Part shown: positions 1-9,136 of the stretch, piece by piece
How positions within the stretch are numbered: the first letter of the stretch is position 1
Layout: each line of letters begins with the position of its first letter
Assembly: GCF_947179015.1 (NCBI RefSeq)
Contig: NZ_CAMXCM010000001.1
Coordinates: 421,387 to 485,386, forward strand
Source: Commensalibacter communis
GTDB taxonomy: Bacteria; Pseudomonadota; Alphaproteobacteria; Acetobacterales; Acetobacteraceae
DNA: 64,000 nt
Direction of reading: 5' to 3'
The notes under the pieces: model-generated
Database searches by the model: none
What the model was told of the DNA's origin: nothing
Seen by the model: the letters and a program-made list of their open reading frames with translations, nothing else
Translations under genes and position numbers: made by a program

Positions 1-898
1 AACGCGCAGCGATCTTGGTGATCTCAGTCTTTTTCGCGAAATTGCCGAAGCTGGAGGGTTCCGAAAGGCTGCGGATAGACTAGATATGTCACCCTCAGCA
101 CTCAGTCGGGCCATGCGTAATTTAGAGGAACGTCAGGGTGTTCGTTTATTTCATCGCACCAATCGTAGTGTTCAACTAACCCCAGCAGGACGAGAGCTGT
201 TACAATCCATTCATATTGGCTTTGGTGAGATTGAATCTGGATTAGAGGCGCTTAATCGCTATCGAGATCATCCTGCGGGGCTACTCAGAATTAATGTGTT
301 AAGCGATGCTGCACGTCTTATTTTGGCACCTATCTTAGCAAAATATGCCGAAACTTATCCTGATGTCAGGTTGGAAATTGCCGTTCAAGATACCGTTATT
401 GATATTATCAATAATGGATTTGATGCCGGTATACGATACGGTGATAATGTCCCGGAGGATATGATCGCTCTGAGGCTATGTAATGATTTAAAATGGATCA
501 TTGTTGCTTCTCCTGAGTATTTAGAATCAGCACCGCCTTTAAAAATCCCTGCGGATTTACATCATCATCAATGTATCGGTACCCGTATGGGAAATGGCAA
601 GATTTATCATTGGGAATTAGAGCAGGAAGAAGAAAGATTTATTCTTTCCGCGGATTGGTCAATTATTGTAAATGAAACGATCCTTTCGATTGAACTTGCC
701 GAAAAAGGCGGTGGGATTTGTTATAATTTAGAGCATCGCGTTGTCAAGCAATTGGCTGATGGGTCATTGGTTCGGGTTTTGCCAGAATGGGGATCAATAG
801 GAGAAGCTTTTTACTTATATTACTCAAACCGTCGTCAATTACCCAAAGCATTGCGGGCACTAATAGATTTTATTAAGATATATCCTTTTTATTTATAA
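1..898 (+). CDS. LysR-family transcriptional regulator (5' end outside window)
   Basis: The reading frame is open from base 2, so the gene begins before the window; the first in-frame ATG (86) lies inside the helix-turn-helix and is not the true start. The visible part starts just before the recognition helix (SPSALSRAMRNLE), followed by the linker motif LFHRTNRSVQLTPAG and then a LysR substrate-binding domain, ending at TAA 896–898. It closely resembles the LysR protein at 15.8 kb (shared MRNLE, RT-RSV and the LYY-NRRQ C-terminus), so the two are paralogues. Family members bind DNA as oligomers and respond to a small-molecule inducer; the target and ligand cannot be read from this window because the upstream, probably divergent, gene is missing. 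Confidence 0.92.
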   Translation, partial: TRSDLGDLSLFREIAEAGGFRKAADRLDMSPSALSRAMRNLEERQGVRLFHRTNRSVQLTPAGRELLQSIHIGFGEIESGLEALNRYRDHPAGLLRINVLSDAARLILAPILAKYAETYPDVRLEIAVQDTVIDIINNGFDAGIRYGDNVPEDMIALRLCNDLKWIIVASPEYLESAPPLKIPADLHHHQCIGTRMGNGKIYHWELEQEEERFILSADWSIIVNETILSIELAEKGGGICYNLEHRVVKQLADGSLVRVLPEWGSIGEAFYLYYSNRRQLPKALRALIDFIKIYPFYL

Positions 899-918
899 TC
901 AAAATATATTAAATTTGT

Positions 919-1465
919 TTAAGGATTAAATAAATGAACTTGATTTAAATTAGTAGGATGAATCACATAGGTTTGTTTAGATTTATCCTTTGACAAGTAA
1001 TTATATACTTTTAATTTAGCGTTATTCGGTGTTAGTAAATAATATGAAACGTTATCATTTTGCTCTTTTTTATCTAGACTAAAAGCTATGATTACTCTTT
1101 TCTTTGTAAAGAAAAAATACTTTAAATCATTAAATGATGGTAACATATCAAGATCATATAAAAAATCATTATGAATAATCTGACCATATAAAACTAATTT
1201 GCTCTCCAATATCTGTTTCAAAAGAGTTTCTGAGACCCGTTTTATTTTGAATACTATCTTGACTTGCTCTATCAAAAAAATATGTTTTATCCCATTTAAA
1301 AGGTAAAATTTGATTTAAATCAACCACACATTCTTTTTGCTCTTTGCAATTATTCTTTAAGTATAAAAAAAGAGTTTGTTCAAAATCTTTTTTTACAGAA
1401 AAATATATAAAAAGCGTAAAGACAACTACTCCAATACAAATTATCGAATATTGCTTTAATTTCAT
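919..1465 (-). pseudogene. Frameshifted gene for a small membrane-anchored protein
   Basis: Two overlapping frames on the minus strand look like one broken gene. The 5' part (ATG at 1465) encodes a short N-terminal membrane segment (IICIGVVVFTLFIYFSV) and then CVVDLNQILPFKWDKTYFF, a soluble part, and stops at 1169. The 3' part, in another frame, carries the continuation (KLVLYGQIIHNDFLYDLDMLP...) and stops at 919; its only available start is a TTG without a ribosome site. Coding-like sequence changes frame around 1195–1205. Joined, the protein would be about 180 residues. I do not know its function; the VVDL...FKWDK pattern recalls single-pass proteins of unknown function. A true frameshift, or a sequencing error, would both explain this. 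Confidence 0.6.
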
Positions 1466-1623
1466 ATTTTTAACCTAAAACCTAAGTTTTTATATTCTCT
1501 TAAATAATTTTGAATTATAGAGCAAAAGATTAATTTTCTGCTGCTTCTTTATAAATACATTTAAATAATATATATAATTTGCTAAAAGATCTTTCCTTTA
1601 TATTAAAAAACAGTTGTTATTAC

Positions 1624-2988
1624 ATGTCAAATCCTTTGAAAGTTGAACTCTTAAGTCCCGCGGGGACATTAAAATCCATGCGTTATGCATTTGCCTATGG
1701 CGCAGATGCTGTTTATGCGGGACAACCTCGATATAGTTTAAGAGTTCGGAATAATGAGTTTAATCACGAGAATCTTAAAATTGGGATTGATGAAGCTCAT
1801 GCTCAGGGGAAATGTTTTTATGTGGTGGTGAACATTGCCCCTCATAATGCGAAATTAAAAACTTTTATCAAAGATTTAGAACCTGTGGTTGCAATGAATC
1901 CAGATGCATTGATTATGTCTGATCCTGGATTGATTATGATGGTGCGTGAAGCATTTCCTGATATGGCTGTGCATTTATCTGTGCAAGCCAATGCAGTCAA
2001 TTGGGCAACCGTGAAGTTCTGGCGTCAAATGGGTCTAACACGCGTTATTTTGTCTCGTGAATTATCGATCAAAGAGATCGAAGAGATCCATCAACATGTG
2101 CCTGATATTGAATTGGAAGTTTTTGTTCATGGTGCATTATGTATGGCTTATTCTGGGCGTTGCTTATTGTCTGGATATATTAACCATCGTGATGCAAACC
2201 AAGGAACCTGCACCAATGCTTGTCGTTGGCAATATGGTGTTGAGGAAGGCACTGAAAACGAAGTTGGTGAGATTGTAAGCAAGAAATCCGAAAAGCAAGA
2301 TGGATGCTGTCAAGAGAAAGAGGAAGTCCAACCCACATTAGGTGAGGGGCCATCAACTGATAAAGTATTCGTGTTACGCGAAGGCACCAGACCTGAAGAG
2401 GAAATGACTGCTTTTGAAGATGAACATGGTACGTATATCATGAACTCCAAAGATTTACGCGCGATCCAACATGTAGAGCGTTTGGTGAATATTGGCGTTT
2501 ACTCTTTAAAAATCGAAGGTCGGACGAAATCACATTATTATGTAGCTCGTACCGCTCAAGTTTATCGCAAAGCAATGGATGATGCGGTGGCAGGTCGTCC
2601 TTTTGACACCAACCTATTAAGCACATTAGAATCTTTGGCACATCGTGGTTATACCGAAGGGTTCTTGCAACGCCATAAACATAATGATTATCAAAATTAT
2701 GAAACGGGTTCTTCAGTTTCGATTAAACAACAATTTGTAGGTGAGTTCACAGGACAACGCCAAAATGGCTTGGCAGAAGTCACCGTAAAAAATCGTTTTG
2801 AAATTGGCGATCGTTTGGAAATGATGACCCCAAAAGGGAATATTAGTTTCACGCTTGAGAAAATGGAGAATACCAAAGGTGAAGCAGCCACAGTTGCACC
2901 AGGAAATAGCCATACGGTTTATATTCCGATTGCAGACGATGTGCAGTTGGAATATGCACTGTTAATGCGGTATTTAGGTGAGAAATAA
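1624..2988 (+). CDS. trhP: Peptidase U32 family, tRNA hydroxylation protein TrhP (YegQ type)
   Basis: A 454-residue protein, about the size of E. coli YegQ/TrhP (453). The start at ATG 1624 (MSNPLKVELLSPAG) is preferred over an upstream TTG at 1579 because the family begins at the ELL(S/A)PAG strand. Family signatures: GADAVYAGQPRYSLR near the N-terminus, HLSVQANAVNW in the middle, EVFVHGALCMAYSGRC and the following cysteines (C near GTCTNACRW), then SLKIEGRTKSHYY. U32 members of this group act with TrhO-like or Fe-S dependent chemistry to hydroxylate U34 of tRNA (ho5U, precursor of cmo5U); they are not true peptidases. An acidic/lysine-rich insert of about 50 residues after ACRW is variable in the family. 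Followed by a clear terminator. Confidence 0.88.
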   Translation: MSNPLKVELLSPAGTLKSMRYAFAYGADAVYAGQPRYSLRVRNNEFNHENLKIGIDEAHAQGKCFYVVVNIAPHNAKLKTFIKDLEPVVAMNPDALIMSDPGLIMMVREAFPDMAVHLSVQANAVNWATVKFWRQMGLTRVILSRELSIKEIEEIHQHVPDIELEVFVHGALCMAYSGRCLLSGYINHRDANQGTCTNACRWQYGVEEGTENEVGEIVSKKSEKQDGCCQEKEEVQPTLGEGPSTDKVFVLREGTRPEEEMTAFEDEHGTYIMNSKDLRAIQHVERLVNIGVYSLKIEGRTKSHYYVARTAQVYRKAMDDAVAGRPFDTNLLSTLESLAHRGYTEGFLQRHKHNDYQNYETGSSVSIKQQFVGEFTGQRQNGLAEVTVKNRFEIGDRLEMMTPKGNISFTLEKMENTKGEAATVAPGNSHTVYIPIADDVQLEYALLMRYLGEK

Positions 2989-3011
2989 GGACTAATTAAT
3001 GGTATAGTTAG

Positions 3012-3047
3012 AAAGGCTGGTCTGGCAATAGGATCAGCCTTTTTATT
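3012..3047 (+). terminator. Rho-independent terminator after trhP
   Basis: Perfect 8-bp stem AAAGGCTG (3012–3019) and CAGCCTTT (3035–3042), with the second arm running into a T-rich tail. It lies 24 bases after the trhP stop codon. Confidence 0.8.
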
Positions 3048-3122
3048 TTGATAATATTTTAAGTAAGGATAAGATTGCTATTTAAATTGATAGTGAAATA
3101 TTTGGGTATAAGGAGATACAAT

Positions 3123-3851
3123 GTGGTAGTCAGTGTTAATGGTCAAGATAGGTGGACATGTCCATATTGTAATTATTTAAATAGTCTGGGAGATAATTGC
3201 AAAATTATATCTGGGGTATTTGATGAACATACAAATTCATTTACCGGTAATCCTAGTGATATAATATATAATAAGCACCAAGATCAATTGAATTTAAAGA
3301 CTGCTTTTATAGTATGTTTAAACCCTGAATGTAGAGAATATATTTTTATGTTTTCTTTATCCTTACACAACTCTAGTGATTTTATTCATAAGTGGGATTC
3401 TTTACCTGAGGGTTTAAATACGGCAAAAATATTTCCCGATTATATTCCCAAAGCTATTCTTGAAGATTATAAAGAGGCTTGTTTAATCAAAGATAAAAGT
3501 CCAAAGGCTTCAGCAACATTATCAAGAAGATGTTTACAAGGGATAATAAGGGACTTTTGGAAGGTTAAGCCTGATACTCTTTATAAAGAAATTAACCAAA
3601 TCAAAGATAAAATTGGCTCTGATTTATACGATGCGATTGATGCTATTCGGCAGATTTGGAATATTGGGGCTCATATGGAAAAGGATATTAATGTCATTAT
3701 TGATGTTGATCCTAATGAGGCGCAGATATTGATCGAGTTAATTGAGATGTTGATTGAAGAATGGTATATCAAAGATCATGAAAGAAAAGAAAGATTAGCA
3801 AGAATTACAGCTATTGGTGTTGAGAAAAAAGCATTAAAAGGTAGTAAATAA
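3123..3851 (+). CDS. DUF4145-like protein with N-terminal zinc-ribbon-type cysteines
   Basis: The chosen start is GTG 3123, because an AGGAG ribosome site sits 7 bases upstream (3111–3115); a TTG at 3075 is possible but poorer. About 242 residues. The N-terminal part has CPYC and a second pair around CLNPEC, which suggests a zinc-ribbon (C-x2-C ... C-x4-C). The C-terminal part is helical, with the DUF4145-like core SPKASATLSRRCLQG...IRQIWNIGAHMEKD, a region common in proteins of restriction and defence islands as well as in orphan genes. Its molecular role is unknown. It is followed 10 bases later by a small membrane-protein gene, probably in the same transcript. Confidence 0.75.
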   Translation: MVVSVNGQDRWTCPYCNYLNSLGDNCKIISGVFDEHTNSFTGNPSDIIYNKHQDQLNLKTAFIVCLNPECREYIFMFSLSLHNSSDFIHKWDSLPEGLNTAKIFPDYIPKAILEDYKEACLIKDKSPKASATLSRRCLQGIIRDFWKVKPDTLYKEINQIKDKIGSDLYDAIDAIRQIWNIGAHMEKDINVIIDVDPNEAQILIELIEMLIEEWYIKDHERKERLARITAIGVEKKALKGSK

Positions 3852-3861
3852 GGAGAATTTT

Positions 3862-4245
3862 ATGCCTAAACAATTTGCAATATTAATAGCAACAGTTTTT
3901 ATTTTATTTATTGTTTGTTTTATTACTTTATATATTCTTTTAAAACCTGCTGTTGAAGATCATTTATTAGAGGTGGGTTCTCAATCTGCATATAACGCTC
4001 TTGCTATAAAAACGAAATTTGTACCGATTAAATCATCGATGTCTGAACTTATGGAAGGTGGGAATGGGTATAAAGTAACATCAACGAATAAGACATCAAC
4101 TGGTTTAATATTTACGTTAGAATGGAACGTAATAACACAAGAATATTATAAAAAAGAAAGAGATAATGTTCTTTGTATTTTAACCTTTCCTAATCCTCAA
4201 AAAGGTCAATATGAAGCAACATCACGTTGTTGGCGTTTGAATTAA
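3862..4245 (+). CDS. Small single-pass membrane protein of unknown function
   Basis: 127 residues with a good AAGGAG site 7 bases before the ATG. An N-terminal hydrophobic stretch (residues about 6–28) would anchor it in the inner membrane with the rest in the periplasm. The soluble part holds two cysteines late in the chain (VLCILTF and RCWRLN) that could pair. No family recognised. It starts 10 bases after the DUF4145-like gene, so the two are probably co-transcribed. It converges on the M48 protease gene. Confidence 0.65.
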   Translation: MPKQFAILIATVFILFIVCFITLYILLKPAVEDHLLEVGSQSAYNALAIKTKFVPIKSSMSELMEGGNGYKVTSTNKTSTGLIFTLEWNVITQEYYKKERDNVLCILTFPNPQKGQYEATSRCWRLN

Positions 4246-4262
4246 AATACACTATACTTATA

Positions 4263-5360
4263 TTATGCCCAAGGATCATTTTGAATATTTGTAAATGGAT
4301 CATTATTAATAAAAGATTGCTCAAATGGGTTATTATCATACCAATTATTATATAAAGGCACAGGCTGAATATAATTTCCATCCCAACCCGGTTCCATATG
4401 TAAGATACGTTGATTCAATGGTGGATGAGTTGAAAATAATTGCCTAGCACTATTGGCAAAAAACATATGGCTATAGGCTTTGCTATTAGGGGTATGAATA
4501 GTGGAACCTTCGATACTTCCACCAATTTTTTTTAACAAAGAGGCAACTGCATGGGGCATTCGGGTAAATTGTGCGGATGATGCATCGGCAAGGAACTCTC
4601 TTTGGCGACTAACACTGGCCTGCATAATATTCCCCCACAATGCTAACAACGCCCCCAAAGCAATAAAAATCAGGCAAAAGAAAGCCATAATGGCAAGACC
4701 GCCGCCACCTTCTTTGGAAGATCTGTTACGGCTTCCTCTGCCCATATTGATAATGAGCTGATAGGCAACAGTCATTAATACATACATTCCACAAATAATA
4801 GCTGTGAAACGTAGATTAATACGCATATCCTCGTTTAAGATGTGACTTAATTCATGACCAATTAAAGCCATTAATTCTTCACGAGTTAAGACATCCAAAG
4901 CCCCTTTGGTAATCCCAATCGCCGCATCATCAAACGTATATCCCGCAGCAAAAGCATTAATGCCTTGTTCGGCATCCAAAATATATAGGTGAGGTGCAGG
5001 AATATTGGCGGCAATCGCCATTTCAGCAACCACATTAATGAGTTGTCTTTCTTGAAAATTTTGTGCTTGTTGTGGATGAATATATCGTCCGCCTAGTTGC
5101 TCTGCGATAACGTAACCCCCAACTTTAAATTGGGAAAATTTATACAAAGCAACAGGAATAACTATACCAATCGTACCACCTAATAATATCCCGATGATTT
5201 CCCAGGGAATACTATCAAAATCTCTGGGTAAATATCCTTTTTCCCAATAATCAATGCCGATGGCCGTAAGAATAGGGAGGATGACCGTACCAATAATAAA
5301 CAGAACGACAAAAATTGTCGTATTGTTACGCGCATTATGTTGATGGGTAAAAAAACTCAT
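4263..5360 (-). CDS. M48-family zinc metalloprotease (HtpX-like), membrane-bound
   Basis: 365 residues. Two N-terminal membrane segments (about 14–36 and 53–74) precede a peptidase M48 domain with the zinc motif HELSH (H169, E170, H173) and the downstream glutamate region (QREFLADASS) that supplies the third ligand. A further membrane segment lies around 220–245. The C-terminus is Asn/Pro-rich. Proteases of this type degrade misfolded or damaged membrane proteins. The gene starts 16 bases after lemA on the same strand; LemA–M48 pairs are a widespread conserved arrangement, so the two probably act together at the membrane. HtpX proper is shorter (about 290 residues), so I do not assign htpX. 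Confidence 0.88.
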   Translation of the reverse strand: MSFFTHQHNARNNTTIFVVLFIIGTVILPILTAIGIDYWEKGYLPRDFDSIPWEIIGILLGGTIGIVIPVALYKFSQFKVGGYVIAEQLGGRYIHPQQAQNFQERQLINVVAEMAIAANIPAPHLYILDAEQGINAFAAGYTFDDAAIGITKGALDVLTREELMALIGHELSHILNEDMRINLRFTAIICGMYVLMTVAYQLIINMGRGSRNRSSKEGGGGLAIMAFFCLIFIALGALLALWGNIMQASVSRQREFLADASSAQFTRMPHAVASLLKKIGGSIEGSTIHTPNSKAYSHMFFANSARQLFSTHPPLNQRILHMEPGWDGNYIQPVPLYNNWYDNNPFEQSFINNDPFTNIQNDPWA

Positions 5361-5376
5361 AGGGATCGTAACAGAA

Positions 5377-5976
5377 TTAGTTGAAGTTTACTTTAGGGGC
5401 TGACTGAATTTGAGCTGAATCTTCAAATTCCAACAATTTTCCTTTTTCGGTATGACCAACCAAAGGGGCTATCAATACCGCAGGAAATGTTTTTAATGCA
5501 ATATTATAGGAGGTAACTGCATCATTATATGCTTGTCTTGCATAACTGACGCGGTTTTCAGTAGAAGTGATTTCTTCACTTAATTGCATCATATTGGTAC
5601 TGGCTTTTAAATCAGGATAGGCTTCTAACTGCAAATTTAATCCTGACATATTTCGATTGAGATTTTGTTCAGCTCTATTTAATGCTTGAATATTCTGACC
5701 GTTGGTTGGATCAGCGGAGGCATTTTTTAAAGCGCTGATTGCTTGGTTTCTGGCTTCGGTAACTTTGATTAAAGTTTCGCTTTCATGCTTCAAATAAGCT
5801 TTGGCAGTTTCAACTAAATTTGGAATTAAATCATATCGACGTTTTAATTGGACTTCAATTTGTGCAAAAGCATTTTTAAACTGTGCCTTGAGACGAACAA
5901 GTTGATTATAAATTGAAATCAATATAAAGATCGCAATAATAATTAGAGCAATAATAATAAGCGTGGTTATATTCAT
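5377..5976 (-). CDS. lemA: LemA family protein
   Basis: 199 residues: one N-terminal membrane helix (about 4–26) followed by an antiparallel helical domain with the LemA signature KRRYDLIPNLVETAKAYLKHE and, later, ARQAYNDAVTSYNIALKTFPA. The C-terminal helices are predicted on the outer side of the inner membrane. LemA proteins have no known enzymatic activity; in several bacteria they are encoded with M48 metalloproteases or signalling proteins, and here the M48 gene follows by 16 bases. This gene is first in that operon and faces away from the SPFH cluster. Confidence 0.88.
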   Translation of the reverse strand: MNITTLIIIALIIIAIFILISIYNQLVRLKAQFKNAFAQIEVQLKRRYDLIPNLVETAKAYLKHESETLIKVTEARNQAISALKNASADPTNGQNIQALNRAEQNLNRNMSGLNLQLEAYPDLKASTNMMQLSEEITSTENRVSYARQAYNDAVTSYNIALKTFPAVLIAPLVGHTEKGKLLEFEDSAQIQSAPKVNFN

Positions 5977-6255
5977 ATCGATCTTACTACCATGTGAAAA
6001 AATGTAATATCGTATCTTAGCAAAAAATAAGCGAAATAAACATTAATCTTTTTATGTTTATACTATGAATATCAGTTATAAATAAATTTCATATATAAGA
6101 TGGGTTGATTAGACTACTTAGTAAGTAGAATGGTTTTCAAACATGTTAAATACGCAACAGTAAGGCTGCCATCAAAGCAACGCATTCTTTTACAATGGGA
6201 AAACATCTGAAATTCATATATGAGTTAGGAAAGTATATATTGAAGGACTTTAAAG
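5977..6255. promoter_or_regulatory. Divergent promoter region with a perfect palindrome
   Basis: The 279-bp region between lemA (minus) and the SPFH gene (plus) must hold both promoters. At 6114–6128 lies a perfect odd palindrome, CTACTTA-g-TAAGTAG, the size of a dimeric regulator's operator. No binding protein can be named. A GAAGGA ribosome site precedes the SPFH ATG. Confidence 0.4.
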
Positions 6256-7263
6256 ATGATTAGCTCAGGCATCAGCACAGGTTTAATTGCTATTATTATT
6301 ATATTATTTGCTGTGGTAATGACATTGTTTAAAGGGGTTCGTATTGTTCCTCAAGGACAGCAGTGGATTATTGAGCGATTAGGAAAATACAAAGAAACAT
6401 TAGGGGCAGGATTGAATATTGTTGTTCCTTATATGGATCGTGTTGCGTATCGTCTTTCTAATAAAGATCAAATCTTAGAAGTCCCTAGCCAAGATGTGAT
6501 TACCAAAGATAATGCCGTTGTGACGGTCAATGCTATTTGTTTTGTCAAAATTGCAGATCCACAAAAAGCAGCCTATGGGGTTGAGGATTACGAGCAAGCA
6601 ACTGCAAGTCTGGCCATGACATCATTGCGTGCCACCATTGGGAAAATGGATTTGGATGAAAGCCTTTCTTCTCGAGACATGATCAAAGCTGAATTATTAG
6701 GCGTGATGTCTGATCAAATGACGGATTGGGGGCTGATTTTACGCTCAATTGAAATTCAAGATATTGCCCCATCACCATCAATGCAAGGAGCAATGGAACA
6801 ACAAGCCGCCGCAGAGCGTCAACGTAAAGCGACAGAAACCAGAGCCGCTGGGAATAAACAGGCCGCTATTTTAGAAGCTGAAGGGATTAAGCAATCCACT
6901 ATTTTACGTGCAGAGGCTGAACAAGAATCTGCAACAAGGCAAGCTGCTGCTGCGATTTCTTTGGCAGAAGGAACAAAAAGAGCCAACCAGCTTCTTGCTG
7001 AAAGTATCAGTGGTGAGGGTGGTCAAGCAGCGCTAAATTTCCAACTAGCAACACGTTATGTTGACGCATTATCTGCTTTATCTCAAAGCAATAATACCAA
7101 AGTCGTTGCAATGCCATCCGAGCTATCACAATCCATAGGCAGCTTGATTAATGCAGGGGTTGTATTAGGAACAACCGCAGAAGTTGTTGCTGATAAAAAG
7201 AAGCAAACTCAAAGTCAAACAAGCACTAATTTCCCTTGGAATACCGAAAATAGTTCAACATAA
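6256..7263 (+). CDS. SPFH/Band 7 membrane scaffold protein (paraslipin, QmcA type)
   Basis: 335 residues: an N-terminal membrane anchor (about 10–27), then an SPFH domain beginning IVPQGQQWIIERLGKYKETLGAG, with SNKDQILEVPSQDVITKDNA and MDLDESLSSRD, all typical of the QmcA/slipin-2 group. The C-terminal half is a charged, alanine-rich coiled coil (AAAERQRKATETRAAGNK). SPFH proteins form large ring or cage oligomers around membrane proteases and microdomains. The following gene is NfeD, the usual partner of this group, and a second SPFH copy comes after it. The likely start is ATG 6256 with a GAAGGA site upstream. Confidence 0.9.
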   Translation: MISSGISTGLIAIIIILFAVVMTLFKGVRIVPQGQQWIIERLGKYKETLGAGLNIVVPYMDRVAYRLSNKDQILEVPSQDVITKDNAVVTVNAICFVKIADPQKAAYGVEDYEQATASLAMTSLRATIGKMDLDESLSSRDMIKAELLGVMSDQMTDWGLILRSIEIQDIAPSPSMQGAMEQQAAAERQRKATETRAAGNKQAAILEAEGIKQSTILRAEAEQESATRQAAAAISLAEGTKRANQLLAESISGEGGQAALNFQLATRYVDALSALSQSNNTKVVAMPSELSQSIGSLINAGVVLGTTAEVVADKKKQTQSQTSTNFPWNTENSST

Positions 7264-7292
7264 ATTATACGCATTAAGTAAGAGAAGATAAA

Positions 7293-7748
7293 ATGGTCAT
7301 AGATTTACATACACTTTGGTTAATGTGGATTATTATTGGTGCTGTTCTTTTACTTGTAGAGTTATTTACAACGACTTTTTTTGCACTGTGGATGGCTGGG
7401 GCAGCGATTGTTCCTGCAATTCTATCGTTTCTTTATCCCAATATAAGCTTAGAATTTCAAATCATCGTTTGGATAATTTCGATGTGTATCTGTGCATTCT
7501 TATGGATGCGTTTTTCTAAAAGAGATACACCGCTTGAAAATATTGATAAAGAGTTAATCGGACAAATTGGTATCCTTGCTAAGAAATGTGATGCTGAAAA
7601 TAAAGGGATATTGTTATTACAAAAACCCGTTGATGGATTATCACAATGGGAATGTGTGGCGAACGATGCTATTCCAACGGAAACACGCGTGATTGTAATT
7701 AAAAGAATTGATCAACGGTTATTGCAAGTTGATTTTGAGAAAAAATAA
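7293..7748 (+). CDS. NfeD-family membrane protein (YbbK/YbbJ type)
   Basis: 151 residues: three hydrophobic segments in the first 75 residues, then a small beta-rich domain (IGQIGILAKKC...WECVAND...TRVIVIKRID) matching the C-terminal OB-fold of short NfeD proteins. In E. coli the equivalent YbbK sits beside QmcA, and NfeD proteins are thought to assist assembly of SPFH complexes. It lies 29 bases after the first SPFH gene and before the second, so all three were probably one operon. Confidence 0.85.
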   Translation: MVIDLHTLWLMWIIIGAVLLLVELFTTTFFALWMAGAAIVPAILSFLYPNISLEFQIIVWIISMCICAFLWMRFSKRDTPLENIDKELIGQIGILAKKCDAENKGILLLQKPVDGLSQWECVANDAIPTETRVIVIKRIDQRLLQVDFEKK

Positions 7749-7790
7749 TTTAAAAATAGTAATCATTGACTAAACTATGCAAGAGGCATA

Positions 7791-8760
7791 ATGGGTATAG
7801 GTCTGTTTGTAGTTTTTCTTTTATTGTTTATTGTTGTATATTACCCTTGCAACAACAATTTGTATTGTCCCACAAGGGCAGCAGCTTATTATCGAGCGTC
7901 TAGGAAAATATAAAACTACTTTGGGTGCAGGTTTAAATATCTTAACGCCTTTTGTTGATAGGGTTGCCTATCGTCTCTCAACCAAAGATCAGATTTTAAA
8001 TGTTCCAAGTCAAGATGTCATTACCAAAGATAACGCATTGGTAAAAGTAAATGCTATTTGTTTTATTAAAATTATTGATACCCAAAAAGCGGCTTATGGT
8101 GTTGAAAATTATGAACAAGCAACCATTAGTCTTGTGATGACCTCCTTACGTGCGACGATTGGGAAAATGGATTTAGACGAAAGTCTTTCCTCCAGAGATG
8201 TGATTAAGGCTGAGTTGATTAAAGCCATGGCAGATCAAATGACGGACTGGGGATTGGTACTTCGCTCTATCGAAATTCAAGATATTTCACCCTCTGAATC
8301 TATGCAAGTTGCAATGGAACAACAAGCTGCGGCTGAGCGTCATCGTAAAGCAGCTGAAACGCAAGCTGCAGGAAATAAACAAGCCGCTGTTTTAGAAGCG
8401 GAGGGGATAAGACAATCAACGATCTTGAAAGCAGAAGGGATTAAACAGTCTACTATTTTAAAAGCCGAGGCAGAGCAAGAGGCTGCGGTCAGACAAGCTG
8501 CTGCAGCAGTATCTTTGGCAGAGGGTACAAAAAGGTCAAATGAATTATTAGCAGAAGGAATAAAAGCGGTTGATGGTCAATCTGCTTTGAATTACCAGCT
8601 TTCAAAACAATATATAGAAGCATTGGCTTTGTTATTTAAAAGTGAAAGCAATAAAGTGCTGATTATGCCTCCAGAATTATCTCAATCAATGGGTAATTTA
8701 ATCAATTCCAGTTTCGTTTTGGGTGCTACAAACGAGTTGGATAAAAAAGATAAATCTTAA
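7791..8760 (+). pseudogene. Second SPFH/Band 7 gene, frameshifted in the membrane anchor
   Basis: The body (from about 7864) is very similar to the first SPFH protein (IVPQGQQLIIERLGKYKTTLGAG, MDLDESLSSRD, AAAERHRKAAETQAAGNK) and is open to TAA at 8760. Upstream, the best start is ATG 7791 with an AAGAGG site, which opens a hydrophobic anchor (MGIGLFVVFLLLFIVV), but that frame differs from the body by one base and stops at TAA a little downstream. Within the body frame the only start is TTG 7831, without a ribosome site and with a stop (TAG) at 7810; it would give a 309-residue protein lacking most of the anchor. So this is a recent frameshift, or else an anchor-less soluble variant. The coiled coil contains an extra short repeat (AEGI-QSTILKAEGIKQSTIL) compared with the first copy. 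Confidence 0.7.
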
Positions 8761-8795
8761 AGTCAGTGGTTGATTATAAACGTGATATCGTTAAT

Positions 8796-9122
8796 TTATT
8801 TTTTTGGAAATACAATAAATGCATCATTTTCATAGTAATAAATCAATGCTTTGAATAAAACTTCCAGCGATGGTGCTGTTAATTGTGCTTTGGTATTCTC
8901 TATAATATCTTCAATAGTTGCACCATCGAACAGTTTGATCCATCCATTTTCTTTCACTTGTATTGGTAAATAGTCATTGGAATCTGGTGGAAATTCGCTG
9001 GCATCCAAACTAAAAGCACCTTTGGTGTCTAACGTCCATTTTTCTTGTTCAGGAGGTAAATAAAATCATTCTTGGTTCTTGATTGGAAAAGAGAGTAAAT
9101 CACGAATAGCAATGAGTTTCAT
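8796..9122 (-). pseudogene. Small gene interrupted by one in-frame TGA (DUF7716-like)
   Basis: A GGAGG site and ATG at 9122 open a frame MKLIAIRDLLSFPIKNQE that meets TGA at 9066–9068, then continues in the same frame without another stop (FYLPPEQEKWTLDTKG...SLDASEFPP) to 8796. With the TGA read as an amino acid the protein has 108 residues. A tryptophan (TGG to TGA) at this site is the simplest ancestor. The layout of a short N-terminal segment, a W/Y-LP strand and a C-terminal helix (FKALIYYYENDAFI) recalls the DUF7716 family, but that is from memory. It lies 14 bases after the gene at 9137–9673 and its N-terminus (AIRDLLSF) resembles that protein's (SIRDLLEAY). Confidence 0.65.
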
Positions 9123-9136
9123 GTAGTACCTCCATA

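Noticed and set aside
919-1275. The TTG-started 118-residue frame as an independent gene
   Set aside because: TTG without a ribosome site, and overlap with the preceding frame at a point where coding potential switches; better explained as the 3' part of one frameshifted gene.
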